NCBI GenBank assembly: GCA_902781095.1
Contig: CACZHW010000003.1
Location: 134,022-198,021, forward strand
Origin: an uncultured Eubacteriales bacterium
Lineage (GTDB): Bacteria > Bacillota > Clostridia > Christensenellales > Aristaeellaceae
Reading direction: 5' to 3'
DNA: 64,000 nucleotides
This document shows positions 52,063 through 60,800 of this stretch, piece by piece. The number at the start of each line of letters is the position of its first letter. Within the stretch, counting starts at the first letter, position 1. The notes under the pieces are model-generated. The model searched no databases. It worked only from the letters and a program-made list of their open reading frames with translations, and was not told the DNA's origin. The position numbers were made by a program, and so were the translations under genes.

Positions 52063-52991
52063 AGGCATATAGCGTTTTCGATGACTTTCCGAAGGAAGCT
52101 GTAGAAACTTTGGTGTCAGCAGGCTTTGAAGTGTTTGTCCATCCGTTGGGTGTGTCGAGGCCCAGTGAGGCGCAAATGAAGGCGATCCTAGAGGAATACT
52201 ACTGCGTAATCATTGGAACCAGTCAACTTATCACGGAGGATATGTTTGAAAGCATTACCGAGCCACGCATTATCGGTACCGCGTCGGTTGGTATCGATCA
52301 TATCCATATTCCTGCGGATAAACGGGCACTAGTGAAGATTATCAATACTCCAAAGGCGAACGCCCAGTCCGTGGCAGAGTATACTATGGGTTGCGCGTTG
52401 GCAGCCTGCAAGCGGTTGGCGGAAGGATGTCGGCTATATTCCAAGGGAAAGAACAACAAGCAGCTTTATAGAAAGCCCGAAGATCTGAACGGCAAAATCT
52501 TGGGAGTGGTCGGGGCAGGAAATATTTCTGCAAAGATCATGGTATATGGGCAGCTTTTCGGCATGAAGGTGCTGTGCTGGACTGCTCATCCGGAGCGTCA
52601 TAGTGAACTGCAGGATAATGGAGTTGACTTCGTTGATCTGGATACATTGCTGAGCACCGCTGATGTGATTTCCGTGAATCTGCCTAACAACGCTGGGACC
52701 AAGAATCTGATCTCCCGGGGGAAAGTGGCTCTGATGAAGGACACAGCAACGTTTATAAGCGTATCAAGACGTGATACCTTGGATATCGAAGCACTATTAG
52801 AACGAACAGAGCGGGAGCCTGGTTTTTATGTTTGCTTGGATTTGGATGTAGACGCAGAGATCGTCAGTCAGCTTTCAGGCCGGTCCAATGTACTCGTCAC
52901 ACCGCATATCGCGGGAGGTACCGTGGAGACTCGGAAGCGGATGTTCCGGGAAGTGGCAGAAAGTATCGCAAAGAGCGGAGCGAGACGGTGA
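52059..52991 (+). CDS. D-isomer-specific 2-hydroxyacid dehydrogenase
   Basis: 310 residues. The NAD-binding Rossmann motif is LGVVGAGNISAKIMVYG. The substrate loop ASVGIDHIHIP matches the family ASVGxDxID, the catalytic Arg is in FISVSRRDTLD and the catalytic His in TPHIAGGT. The family (SerA, PdxB, GhrB, D-lactate dehydrogenase) interconverts 2-oxo and 2-hydroxy acids. The start overlaps the aldolase fusion's stop (ATGA), tying the reaction to the aldolase product. It is the last gene of a three-gene coupled set with LicD. A remnant-bearing gap follows before Wzx. Confidence 0.92.
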   Translation: MKAYSVFDDFPKEAVETLVSAGFEVFVHPLGVSRPSEAQMKAILEEYYCVIIGTSQLITEDMFESITEPRIIGTASVGIDHIHIPADKRALVKIINTPKANAQSVAEYTMGCALAACKRLAEGCRLYSKGKNNKQLYRKPEDLNGKILGVVGAGNISAKIMVYGQLFGMKVLCWTAHPERHSELQDNGVDFVDLDTLLSTADVISVNLPNNAGTKNLISRGKVALMKDTATFISVSRRDTLDIEALLERTEREPGFYVCLDLDVDAEIVSQLSGRSNVLVTPHIAGGTVETRKRMFREVAESIAKSGARR

Positions 52992-53482
52992 GAGCCGATG
53001 GTAATTCATGGGTACACAAATCCCTGGAGAATATATCACGGAAATGAATAATGCTCTAATTCTCGAAAAAAAGGGTAAGCAACGCTGAACCTCGCAGAAG
53101 TTGTTTACATCGGAAGAATACATCATCGTTAATAATGTTGAACAGCATAATTTATTCAGGTAAATCCGGCGGAACCCTTGCCCCGGCTTCCAGAAAAGCA
53201 TGACAGGATTGAAGAAATCATGGCTCTGGAATGGGAGCGTGTTATTGAAAGGCTACTGGGAACATACAAGCGATTCCCGGCATACTCCTTCCTTGCTTGG
53301 ATAGTTTTTTAAACATGTGTAACAAAGCCTTGAAATCAACCGAGGCTCTGATTTGGGCATTCGTATGATTAAGTCTATGCGACACGAAAAGCTGGGCGAT
53401 TTCATGCGTGTTTACGATCTGCCGGACAGATGGTAAACTGTTGTCAAAAAGGATTTAAAGCTATCAGGAGAGTTCATCTATC
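52992..53482 (+). other. Gap with degraded coding remnants
   Basis: 491 bp without an intact gene. Short coding-like stretches remain in different frames: one (about 53165-53312) gives RIEEIMALEWERVIERLLG and ends in a stop; another (about 53338-53434) gives DLGIRMIKSMRHEKLGDFMR followed by VYDLPDRW and a stop. Both read like pieces of proteins broken by frameshifts; I cannot name the families. The last 45 bp carry a purine-rich ribosome site for the flippase gene (AGGAGAG). Confidence 0.5.
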
Positions 53483-54904
53483 ATGAGTCGCGAAAAGAGT
53501 TTAATAGTGAATACTCTTGTCTTACTGTTGGGGAAGCTGTTACCGCGGGCAGTGAGCATTATTACGCTGCCGATCATCACAGGATATCTGACAAAGGCGG
53601 AGCTTGGTTCACACGATCTTGTGACGACTCTGGTCTCTTTCCTGATCCCTATTGCAACCCTGCAGATACAATCCGCTGCATTTCGCTTTCTGATTGATTA
53701 CAGAGGGAACGACATAAAGACAAAGGAAGTATTCTCCAATATTTTCATAGTCATCGTTCCAGTCTCATTCATTGTTTCAACCGGATTGTATTTCTTTCTG
53801 CCATTTATCATTCCCAATCTGATTCAATCCGTAAAGCTTTTGATCACCTTTTACTTTTTCTTTGACAGTATCAGAAATGCACTGGGGCAGACCGCAAGAG
53901 GGCTTGGCAATAACAAGGCTTATTCTCAGTCTGCTATTTTAGTGTCGTTTATGAGCTGTCTATGTACTATTGTTCTCGTAAAACTGAACAATCTTGGACT
54001 GTTTGGCGTTATGGTTGGCGCAGCGGGGTCGGAGCTTGCAGCTATTGTATTCCTGGCGCTCAAGATAAGAGCGAACCGGTATTTTGATCCAACTTTGGTA
54101 TCGATCGTCAAAATAAGAGAGATGATCGGATACTCCTGGCCAATGGTACCCAACAATCTGTCAAACTGGGTACTAAAAATGTCTGACAGACTTGTCATCA
54201 CTTCATTTCTCGGTATAGAGGCCAATGCGGTTTACGCCGTGGCAAACAAGATTCCGAATTTACTATCCATTGCTCAGAGCATATTAATAATGGCTTGGCA
54301 AGAGAATGCCTCGATTGCAGTAAAGGATCATGATGCGGATCAGTATTTCAGCAAAATGTTCAATTTGATATTTACGCTGATGATCGGCATCAATGCGGTT
54401 CTTATTGGCTTTACGCCTTATCTTTTTAAACTGCTGATAAAAGGCGATTACGGCGAAGCGTATTTCCAAATCCCGCTTTTGAATATCGGCATGTTCTTCT
54501 ATGTCATGTCCGCCTTTCTGGGAGGCATTTACATTGCCCATAAAAAGACCAAAAGCATAGGAATCACGACGATGATTGCTGCAGTGATCAATCTGGTGAT
54601 TGATTTTCTGTTTGTAAACAGGATTGGTATTACGGCGGGGTCGCTGTCTACACTGATCGCATATCTTGTACTTTATATCTATAGAACGCACAATGTTTCA
54701 CAATTTCAGCCTATGGACTTTCATATCAGAAAGCAGTTATGTCTGTACCTGATATCGGGCGTTATGCTCGTCATTTGTTATATTCATAATACCTATCTGG
54801 ACATCTTCAACTGCATATTTGGAATTGTATTGTTCTTTGCTTTGAACAAAACGGTCGTAATGAAGATTTTCGGGAAAATGAAAAAAACTGCGAGGCAGAG
54901 ATAA
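53483..54904 (+). CDS. Wzx-type oligosaccharide flippase
   Basis: 473 residues with about fourteen membrane helices. The N-terminus (NTLVLLLGKLLPRAVSIITL) and the GYSWPMVPNNLSNWVLKMSD segment are typical of the MATE/MOP polysaccharide exporters (RfbX/Wzx). It would flip the undecaprenyl-linked repeat unit to the outer face for the EpsG/Wzy-like polymerase. AGGAGAG lies before the ATG. It reads intact from start to stop, unlike several genes that follow. Confidence 0.93.
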   Translation: MSREKSLIVNTLVLLLGKLLPRAVSIITLPIITGYLTKAELGSHDLVTTLVSFLIPIATLQIQSAAFRFLIDYRGNDIKTKEVFSNIFIVIVPVSFIVSTGLYFFLPFIIPNLIQSVKLLITFYFFFDSIRNALGQTARGLGNNKAYSQSAILVSFMSCLCTIVLVKLNNLGLFGVMVGAAGSELAAIVFLALKIRANRYFDPTLVSIVKIREMIGYSWPMVPNNLSNWVLKMSDRLVITSFLGIEANAVYAVANKIPNLLSIAQSILIMAWQENASIAVKDHDADQYFSKMFNLIFTLMIGINAVLIGFTPYLFKLLIKGDYGEAYFQIPLLNIGMFFYVMSAFLGGIYIAHKKTKSIGITTMIAAVINLVIDFLFVNRIGITAGSLSTLIAYLVLYIYRTHNVSQFQPMDFHIRKQLCLYLISGVMLVICYIHNTYLDIFNCIFGIVLFFALNKTVVMKIFGKMKKTARQR

Positions 54905-54950
54905 TGATATGGTTTTCTGAGTGATGGGACAAATTATGGAGGTGCTGACG

Positions 54951-56095
54951 ATGTATGCAGACGTTAAGAGAGGTTTGAAGAAATGCTTATATATCTATCG
55001 AAGGGACAGGAAGTATAAGAAAGGCATTGGCGACGTCGCGGGAAAAAAACATCAAGAGAATCAATCCGCCACTGTTAACTGACGCGGAGATCAAGGAGAT
55101 CGATGCTTATTGGGCTCAATACGGCATCAAGCTGGACGATTACCGATGGCATCAGATGTACTATCATGCGACGGGCATGAGGGATCCCAAGTTTATTCCG
55201 CATAACCTTGCTGACTCTGTATTATATCCTTACTATAACGATCGGGAAAAGTCAAAGATATGGACGGACAAGAATTATTTTGAAAGGTTCTTGTCAACTC
55301 TGACTTTTCCGAGAGCCCTTGCGCAGGATCAACGGAAAGTACTATGACAATAATAGACGGTTCTATCAGCAAAACGAGATCAGGGAACTATGCAAGGATA
55401 TTTATCAAACGCTGATTTCAAAAGACATCCATGCGGTGATCTGTAAGAAAACCGTGGATACCAATCAAGGAAAAGGGGTTAAGAAATACACAATTTCCAG
55501 CTTGGAGGACCTTATAAAGCTGTTTGAGGAGAACGCCTCAGAGAAGAACTTCATTTTACAGGAGGCGATTGTTCAGGCACTTTTTTTCAGCAGATATAAT
55601 CCATCTTCCGTCAACATAATGAGACTAACAACGTGGAAGCACGGTAACGAGGTTGAGGTTTTTGCACCCTGCCTTCGATTTGGCGTGGAAGGTTTCGTCA
55701 CCGATGTCGCTTATGTCGATGGAGAGGAGATTGTAAACGGCATAGGAATAGCTCCCGATGGACAGATCATGAAAAAGGGCATTTCTATGAATGGTGACAG
55801 GTTTAGTTTTGATTTTGATGACCGTGCAGTTCCTCAATGGGATAATGTAATCAAAACAGTAAAGGAAGGACACAGATATCTTGAATACTTTGCTATAGTC
55901 GCATGGGACATGATTGTGGATAAGAATGGACAAGTCATCTGCATCGAATACAATTTGAACAGTCCAGGATCCATAGTATATCAAATGTGTCACGGTCCAT
56001 TTGCGGGAGACTGGACAGATGAACTGCTGAGTTTCCTGAAAGATAAACAAAACCAAGAAAGATATTTGCCAAAGATGATCAGAACAAAAAAGTAA
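54951..56095 (+). pseudogene. Sugar-transfer-associated ATP-grasp gene with two frameshifts
   Basis: The gene starts well (GGAGG, ATG 54951, MYADVKRGLKKCLYIYRR) but must change frame twice to give the family protein: near 55018-55027, from KYKK into ALATSREKNIKRINPP, and near 55325-55332, from FPRALAQ into INGKYYDNNRRF. Both shifts need one extra base to be skipped. The rest (to 56095) is an intact ATP-grasp core with HAVICKKTVDTNQGKGV and CIEYNLNSPGS. It matches the ATPgrasp_ST family found in polysaccharide clusters, of unknown reaction. An intact relative lies at 57481. Real decay or sequence error cannot be separated here. Confidence 0.75.
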
Positions 56096-56354
56096 AAGGA
56101 TGAATGCTGCAATTGATGTAATATTTACACTTGGATGAAATGAGATTGAATGCCTACTTGATATTGCGACTTGTTGAACAACTAATATGGCTTTTACTGA
56201 GCGACAAGGTGGTATTATAAGAGAACGAGTGGTTTGAGATAATACAGCATAATAAGAGATCCCGTGATTGCATAAGGATGTAAATAGTACAATTTTTAAG
56301 CTACTGTTTTAGAATGATATTTAGCATGCTCGAAAGTGTGGGAGGTCACTGGTA

Positions 56355-57417
56355 GTGTTTACGTCGAATAATACAAGGGGTGAAAGAAAAAGCATCATCG
56401 CATCCTCTTATCCATTCTCTTTAATTAGCAAATACAGATCAGAATTGATGGGAATTGCTTGTATCTTTATCAGTCCTTGTCATTTTAGCAATGCGTTAAA
56501 AGAACATGATAAGACAGTCAGCTTGTTTGCTAAGATTTTAGAGCATCTTCATTCCGACGTGGATGTTTTCATGTTCCTGTCCGGATTTGGGCTGTTCTAT
56601 TCATATCAGAAGAGAAGAACGACATATGGCACATTCATCAAGAAAAGATGTGGCAAGGTTTTGCCGACATATCTGTTTGTTTCGAGCGTAACTTACATTG
56701 TATATGATGTTCTTCTCAGCAATAATGGTATTATAAATCCATTAAAAAGAGTATTGTTTATACCGTGGTTTATGGAAGGCAGTACAAAGGGCTGGTTTGT
56801 TCTTACGATCGTTATATTCTACTTATTATTCCCCATGGTTTATAAAGCGATTGAACGTTTAAATAGGTGGGAATTGTTGTGCTATATTATGTTTCTTATC
56901 ATGTTTTGGCTGATTACGGCATTTTTTGATTTGAAGTATGAAAACTACAGATTGTTTAGATTCAGGCAGGCAATAGAGCGGTTCCCTATTTTCGTTTTTG
57001 GAGTTCTATGCGGAAAATGGAGTCTTGAAAAGAAAGAGATTACTAAAGTGGGTTTCTGTATTCATGACTTGCCTCGGAATTTTCAACATTATTCTCCAGT
57101 ATTTGTGTAAACCATATGGCAGCTTTATAAGGCAGATTCACTTTGGGTATTGGGCATCATCCAGCCTTTTGGCACTGTCATTTATTTTCCTTATTTGCCT
57201 TCTTTTTGAAAACACGCAAGCAATAAACAAAAAGCTGTTGATGCTTTTGAGAAAACTTGGCGAATGCACATTGGAAGTGTATTTACTCCATAGCGCTGTA
57301 CTGACATTATTTGATTATCCATATTCATATAAAGGATACTTATTAGGCGTAGCGCTTGTACCGCTGATTGCTGGATGCATTTTCACCAGGCAAAGAAGAG
57401 TTTTTTCAAATTGCTAA
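56355..57417 (+). pseudogene. Acyltransferase-3 family membrane protein, frameshifted
   Basis: Starts at GTG 56355 after GGAGG. The first 230 residues show an acyltransferase-3-type membrane protein: the His in FISPCHFSNAL, FMFLSGFGLFYSYQKRR and six or more helices. The frame then fails near 57045-57065: one frame ends in IHDLPRNF and a stop at 57110, while the other continues the expected helix as VSVFMTCLGIFNIILQYLC through to 57417 (GECTLEVYLLHS, the conserved final His region). A one-base indel in the GTGGGTTTC stretch explains it. If real, the last three or four helices are lost and the enzyme, probably an O-acetyltransferase for the EPS, is inactive. Confidence 0.75.
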
Positions 57418-57480
57418 TAAAACACGAATAGGTTGTGCACGGTAAATGTGCTCGCCTACGTGGTAGAAAAGAGGATTATA

Positions 57481-58530
57481 ATGCGATTAGTAACCCGTCT
57501 GAGACTAATGAAGAGATGGATAATGAAGGTCTTCCTTATAAAAGAAAAATCAGGTGTTAAAGTAAGAATACCTTTTCATGTGAAGTTAAAGTACAATCTA
57601 ATGGGGTTTACTGATTTTCAGTATGTGATATTTGATTTAAAGCACAATGACCATCATGACTATATCAGCATGTGGGAACGCTATCGTTTGGAAGATTTGG
57701 ATGGAGAATTTGCTTCATTACTTGGACAAAAGCTGTTATTTGCCAGGACATTTGGACAAGATATTCATATTCCTACGATCTTCGGCTGGATGAGCCATGG
57801 CCGCTTAGTGGATCCCAAAGATGGGAAAAGATCAGTTGATCTCATTAAAATACTTCAACAGCATCAAGAGATAATTGCAAAACCAAATCACAGCGTCGGT
57901 GGCGGCAAGGGGATCATTAGGATCAAACTGTATCAGGATAAACTGTTATTTGGAGATCATGAAGTTAATGCTGATAAGGTTGAAGAAGAACTGAAAAAAT
58001 ATGAAGATTATCTATTTGTTCAAGTCATTCATGCGCATGAGTATTCAAAAATAGTGTATCCTGGAACTGCCAATACCATGCGCATTGTCACGGTGATGAA
58101 TGACGAACGAAATGATGCAGAAGTTCTGTTTGCGTTTCATAGATTTGGCTCACATAATAGCGATCCAGTTGATAATATGAGTAAAGGTGGGTTGTTTGCA
58201 TATATCGACTTGGAATCTGGCTGTTGTGGAAAAGCAAAGCAGTTGTATGATATCGATAAGGATTATGCAGCACATCCAGATACAGGAGCACAGATCGAGG
58301 GACTTAGGATTCCGAACTGGGAGGGAATTATTCGCTATGTTCGAGAGTCACATCTTAAGTTTCCCTTTTATGATTTTTTTGCTTGGGATGTGGTTATTAA
58401 CGAACAAGGTATTCCCTTTATACTGGAAATCAATCGTGGTAGCGATCTGAGTATTCAGTCTTTACATCCTATGCGAAAAGACAAGCTTGGACAATACATG
58501 AAAAAGAGAGGGTTACTTGATAATCGATAG
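57481..58530 (+). CDS. Sugar-transfer-associated ATP-grasp protein, intact
   Basis: 349 residues from ATG 57481 (AAGAGGAT upstream; an in-frame start 16 codons earlier has no ribosome site). The ATP-grasp core is complete: IIAKPNHSVGGGKGIIRI (phosphate/adenine loop), LFVQVIHAHEY and the metal-binding FAWDVVINEQGIPFILEINRG. It belongs to the same ATPgrasp_ST group as the broken gene 1.4 kb upstream. Such proteins ligate a carboxylate to an amine or thiol via an acyl-phosphate. A natural carboxylate source in this locus would be a hydroxyacid unit, so amide decoration of the glycan is a reasonable but unproven idea. Confidence 0.85.
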   Translation: MRLVTRLRLMKRWIMKVFLIKEKSGVKVRIPFHVKLKYNLMGFTDFQYVIFDLKHNDHHDYISMWERYRLEDLDGEFASLLGQKLLFARTFGQDIHIPTIFGWMSHGRLVDPKDGKRSVDLIKILQQHQEIIAKPNHSVGGGKGIIRIKLYQDKLLFGDHEVNADKVEEELKKYEDYLFVQVIHAHEYSKIVYPGTANTMRIVTVMNDERNDAEVLFAFHRFGSHNSDPVDNMSKGGLFAYIDLESGCCGKAKQLYDIDKDYAAHPDTGAQIEGLRIPNWEGIIRYVRESHLKFPFYDFFAWDVVINEQGIPFILEINRGSDLSIQSLHPMRKDKLGQYMKKRGLLDNR

Positions 58531-58640
58531 AGCGATGTGATTTCGTGACAGTACTAATACAAACAGATGATGAAGAAGTACGTACAGTTATTAACAGGAT
58601 AAGTATTTGAACAGAATGATAAAAGCAAGCAGAAAGAGGA

Positions 58641-59765
58641 TTGATGTTGCGATTCAGAATAACGATTGAAGATTATTCTATGGGGCCGACTATGAAAATA
58701 CTGATTTGCAGAGTGACTGATGTTGGGATCGTTCTTCGGTCCAAACAACTGATGAAAAACCTGATGGATGAAGGTCACGAAATCGTCGTTGCTGCGCCAA
58801 AGGGGGCGGAATATAATTCTATTATTGAGATGGGTTGCAGGTTTATTGATGTTGCCATAAAAGGCCATGGGACCAACCCTGTCGAGGATTATTTACTATA
58901 CCGGCGGTATCGCAGGTTATTGAAGGCGGAAAGACCAGATCTGGTCTTGCTGTATACCACCAAACCCAATATATACTGCGGTATTGCATGTAGGCTGATG
59001 AAAATACCTGCAATCATGAATATCACGGGACTTGGACTGGCTCTAGGCAACGCGGGGTTTATGCAGCGCTTTCTCATTGGATTATATCGATTGGCCTGTA
59101 ACGGGACCAACTTGAGGAAGATTTTTTTTCAGAATGAGGAGAGCCTTCGTTTTTTCAGAGAGTGTCGCATTGGCAATCCAGAAGTATTCCGGATGATTCA
59201 CGGAAGTGGCGTAGATCTTACTTCGTACCCCGTCCAACCATTTCCTACTTCAGCTACCGTTGATTTTCTCTTTGTGGCGCGAGTAATGAAGCAGAAAGGT
59301 ATAGAAGAGTACTTGGGCGCTGCAAAGGCGATTCGGCAATCACACCCTGAAGCGGTGTTCCACATTCTTGGAGGCTGCGATAGTGTGTATCAGGAACGTC
59401 TGGAAAGGGAAACCAGGGAGAATACTGTGGTTTATCATGGCAAGGTCAACAACATTCCAGATTATCAAAGACTGTCTCAATGCACCGTTCAACCCTCGTA
59501 TTATCCTGAGGGGGTTAGCAACGTCATACTGGAGGCTGCATCCAGCGGTAGGCCTGTGATCACCACAGATCATCCCGGATGCCGTGAGGGTGTAGACGAT
59601 GGCATCACCGGATATATTGTTCCCATCAGGGATACCAAAGCGCTGATAAATGCTATAGAGCGTTTCCTGAATCTTACAGTAGAGGAGAGAAAGGAAATGG
59701 GACTTCGTGGCAGAAAAAAATGGAACGTGAATTTGATCAGAGAATTGTCATTGAAGCATATTTAA
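58641..59765 (+). CDS. GT4 glycosyltransferase with frameshifted C-terminus
   Basis: 374 residues of a GT-B family 4 glycosyltransferase. The N-domain holds LYTTKPNIYCGIACRL and NITGLGLALGN; the C-domain holds FLFVARVMKQKGIEEYLGAA and the sugar-nucleotide EX7E region in PSYYPEGVSNVILEAAS. The last 20 residues are abnormal: after a run of seven A (around 59715) the present frame gives WNVNLIRELSLKHI, while the next frame gives MEREFDQRIVIEAYLNAI and stops at 59785, which is the normal family ending. A one-base indel in the A-run is likely. Fold core and donor site are unaffected, so activity may persist. An internal ATG at 58692 is an alternative start. Confidence 0.85.
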   Translation: MMLRFRITIEDYSMGPTMKILICRVTDVGIVLRSKQLMKNLMDEGHEIVVAAPKGAEYNSIIEMGCRFIDVAIKGHGTNPVEDYLLYRRYRRLLKAERPDLVLLYTTKPNIYCGIACRLMKIPAIMNITGLGLALGNAGFMQRFLIGLYRLACNGTNLRKIFFQNEESLRFFRECRIGNPEVFRMIHGSGVDLTSYPVQPFPTSATVDFLFVARVMKQKGIEEYLGAAKAIRQSHPEAVFHILGGCDSVYQERLERETRENTVVYHGKVNNIPDYQRLSQCTVQPSYYPEGVSNVILEAASSGRPVITTDHPGCREGVDDGITGYIVPIRDTKALINAIERFLNLTVEERKEMGLRGRKKWNVNLIRELSLKHI

Positions 59766-59843
59766 ATGCTATTCATTTGACATAGTATAACGGAGTTTTG
59801 CAGAAAGAGAGTAGGTAGCATCGAATAAAGGAGAAGGAACATT

Positions 59844-60563
59844 GTGAGGGGCAGAGATCAATTCAAAAAGAATCCTTTAACAAGAGATTTCCCTAAGTCT
59901 TTACTTGATGTTGGGGGAAAAACAATTCTTGACTGGTAGATAGATGATTTGAATGAAGAGGTAGATGAGTTTATCGTAATCAGCAACCATTGCTTTAAAA
60001 AGCATTTTGAGGAATGGGCTGTATCGAAAAAGAATAGTATCGTTATATTAGATGACGGAACGATTTCTAATGAAACCAGGTTGGGTGCTGTCCGAGATAT
60101 TTGGTTTGCAATGGAAAAGCTTCAAATTGATGAAGATTGTTTAATCATGGCGGGAGATAATATACTTGATTTCAGTTTGAAAGGTTTCGTGAGTTATGCA
60201 AAAGACAAAAATGTCTCTTGCATTATGTGCCATGAAGAAAACCGATTGGAAGCGCTTCAAAAAACAGCAGTTATCACAACAGATAGTTCGGGATTGATAA
60301 CATCCTATGAGGAAAAGCCAACCGTACCTAAAGGTAATCTAGCTGTTCCTCCTTTCTATTGGTACAAGGCAGAGGATATAAAACGCATCCCGGAAGCATT
60401 GCTAGATGGGTGCGGATACGATGCACCTGGCAGTTTTGCTGCATGGTTGAGTAAAAAAGTATCGATGTTTGCTTACAAAAAGCCTGGACATCGGTATGAC
60501 ATAGGTGATATTGAAAGTTACAAACGAGTGCAAAGCATTTTTGAAGTAAGGAATTGTCTATAA
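59844..60563 (+). pseudogene. Sugar nucleotidyltransferase remnant (missing N-terminus, in-frame TAG)
   Basis: In frame from GTG 59844 the product reads RGRDQFKKNPLTRDFPKSLL and VGGKTILDW, then TAG at 59937-59939, then IDDLNEEVDEFIVISNHCF to a stop at 60563. This is the family pattern of sugar-phosphate nucleotidyltransferases (PKsLl.VGGk.iLdwqid), with the usual Gln after the Trp replaced by a stop (CAG to TAG). The glycine-rich LAAGxGxR start that binds the nucleotide is also missing, and an in-frame stop lies just upstream. Two independent lesions make true decay more likely than an assembly error. Confidence 0.8.
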
Positions 60564-60800
60564 GATATTCAAGTATTGCTAAAGTGTACTTTTGCCTTTT
60601 TACTAAGTTTTAAGATGCCTTTAGGATATGGCTAGATCTAGTTAAAGGTGCACATACTATTTGTTAGTTTCGCAGCACCCATTTCTTTTATTACGGTATA
60701 TTAGGATTCGAGCGGACGTAAGTGTTTAGTGTTTTTCTTACAGAGCACTGGAAAGAAAAGCGTTTAGATGAAGTATTTAGAGGATAGTGGTTGATGCAAA

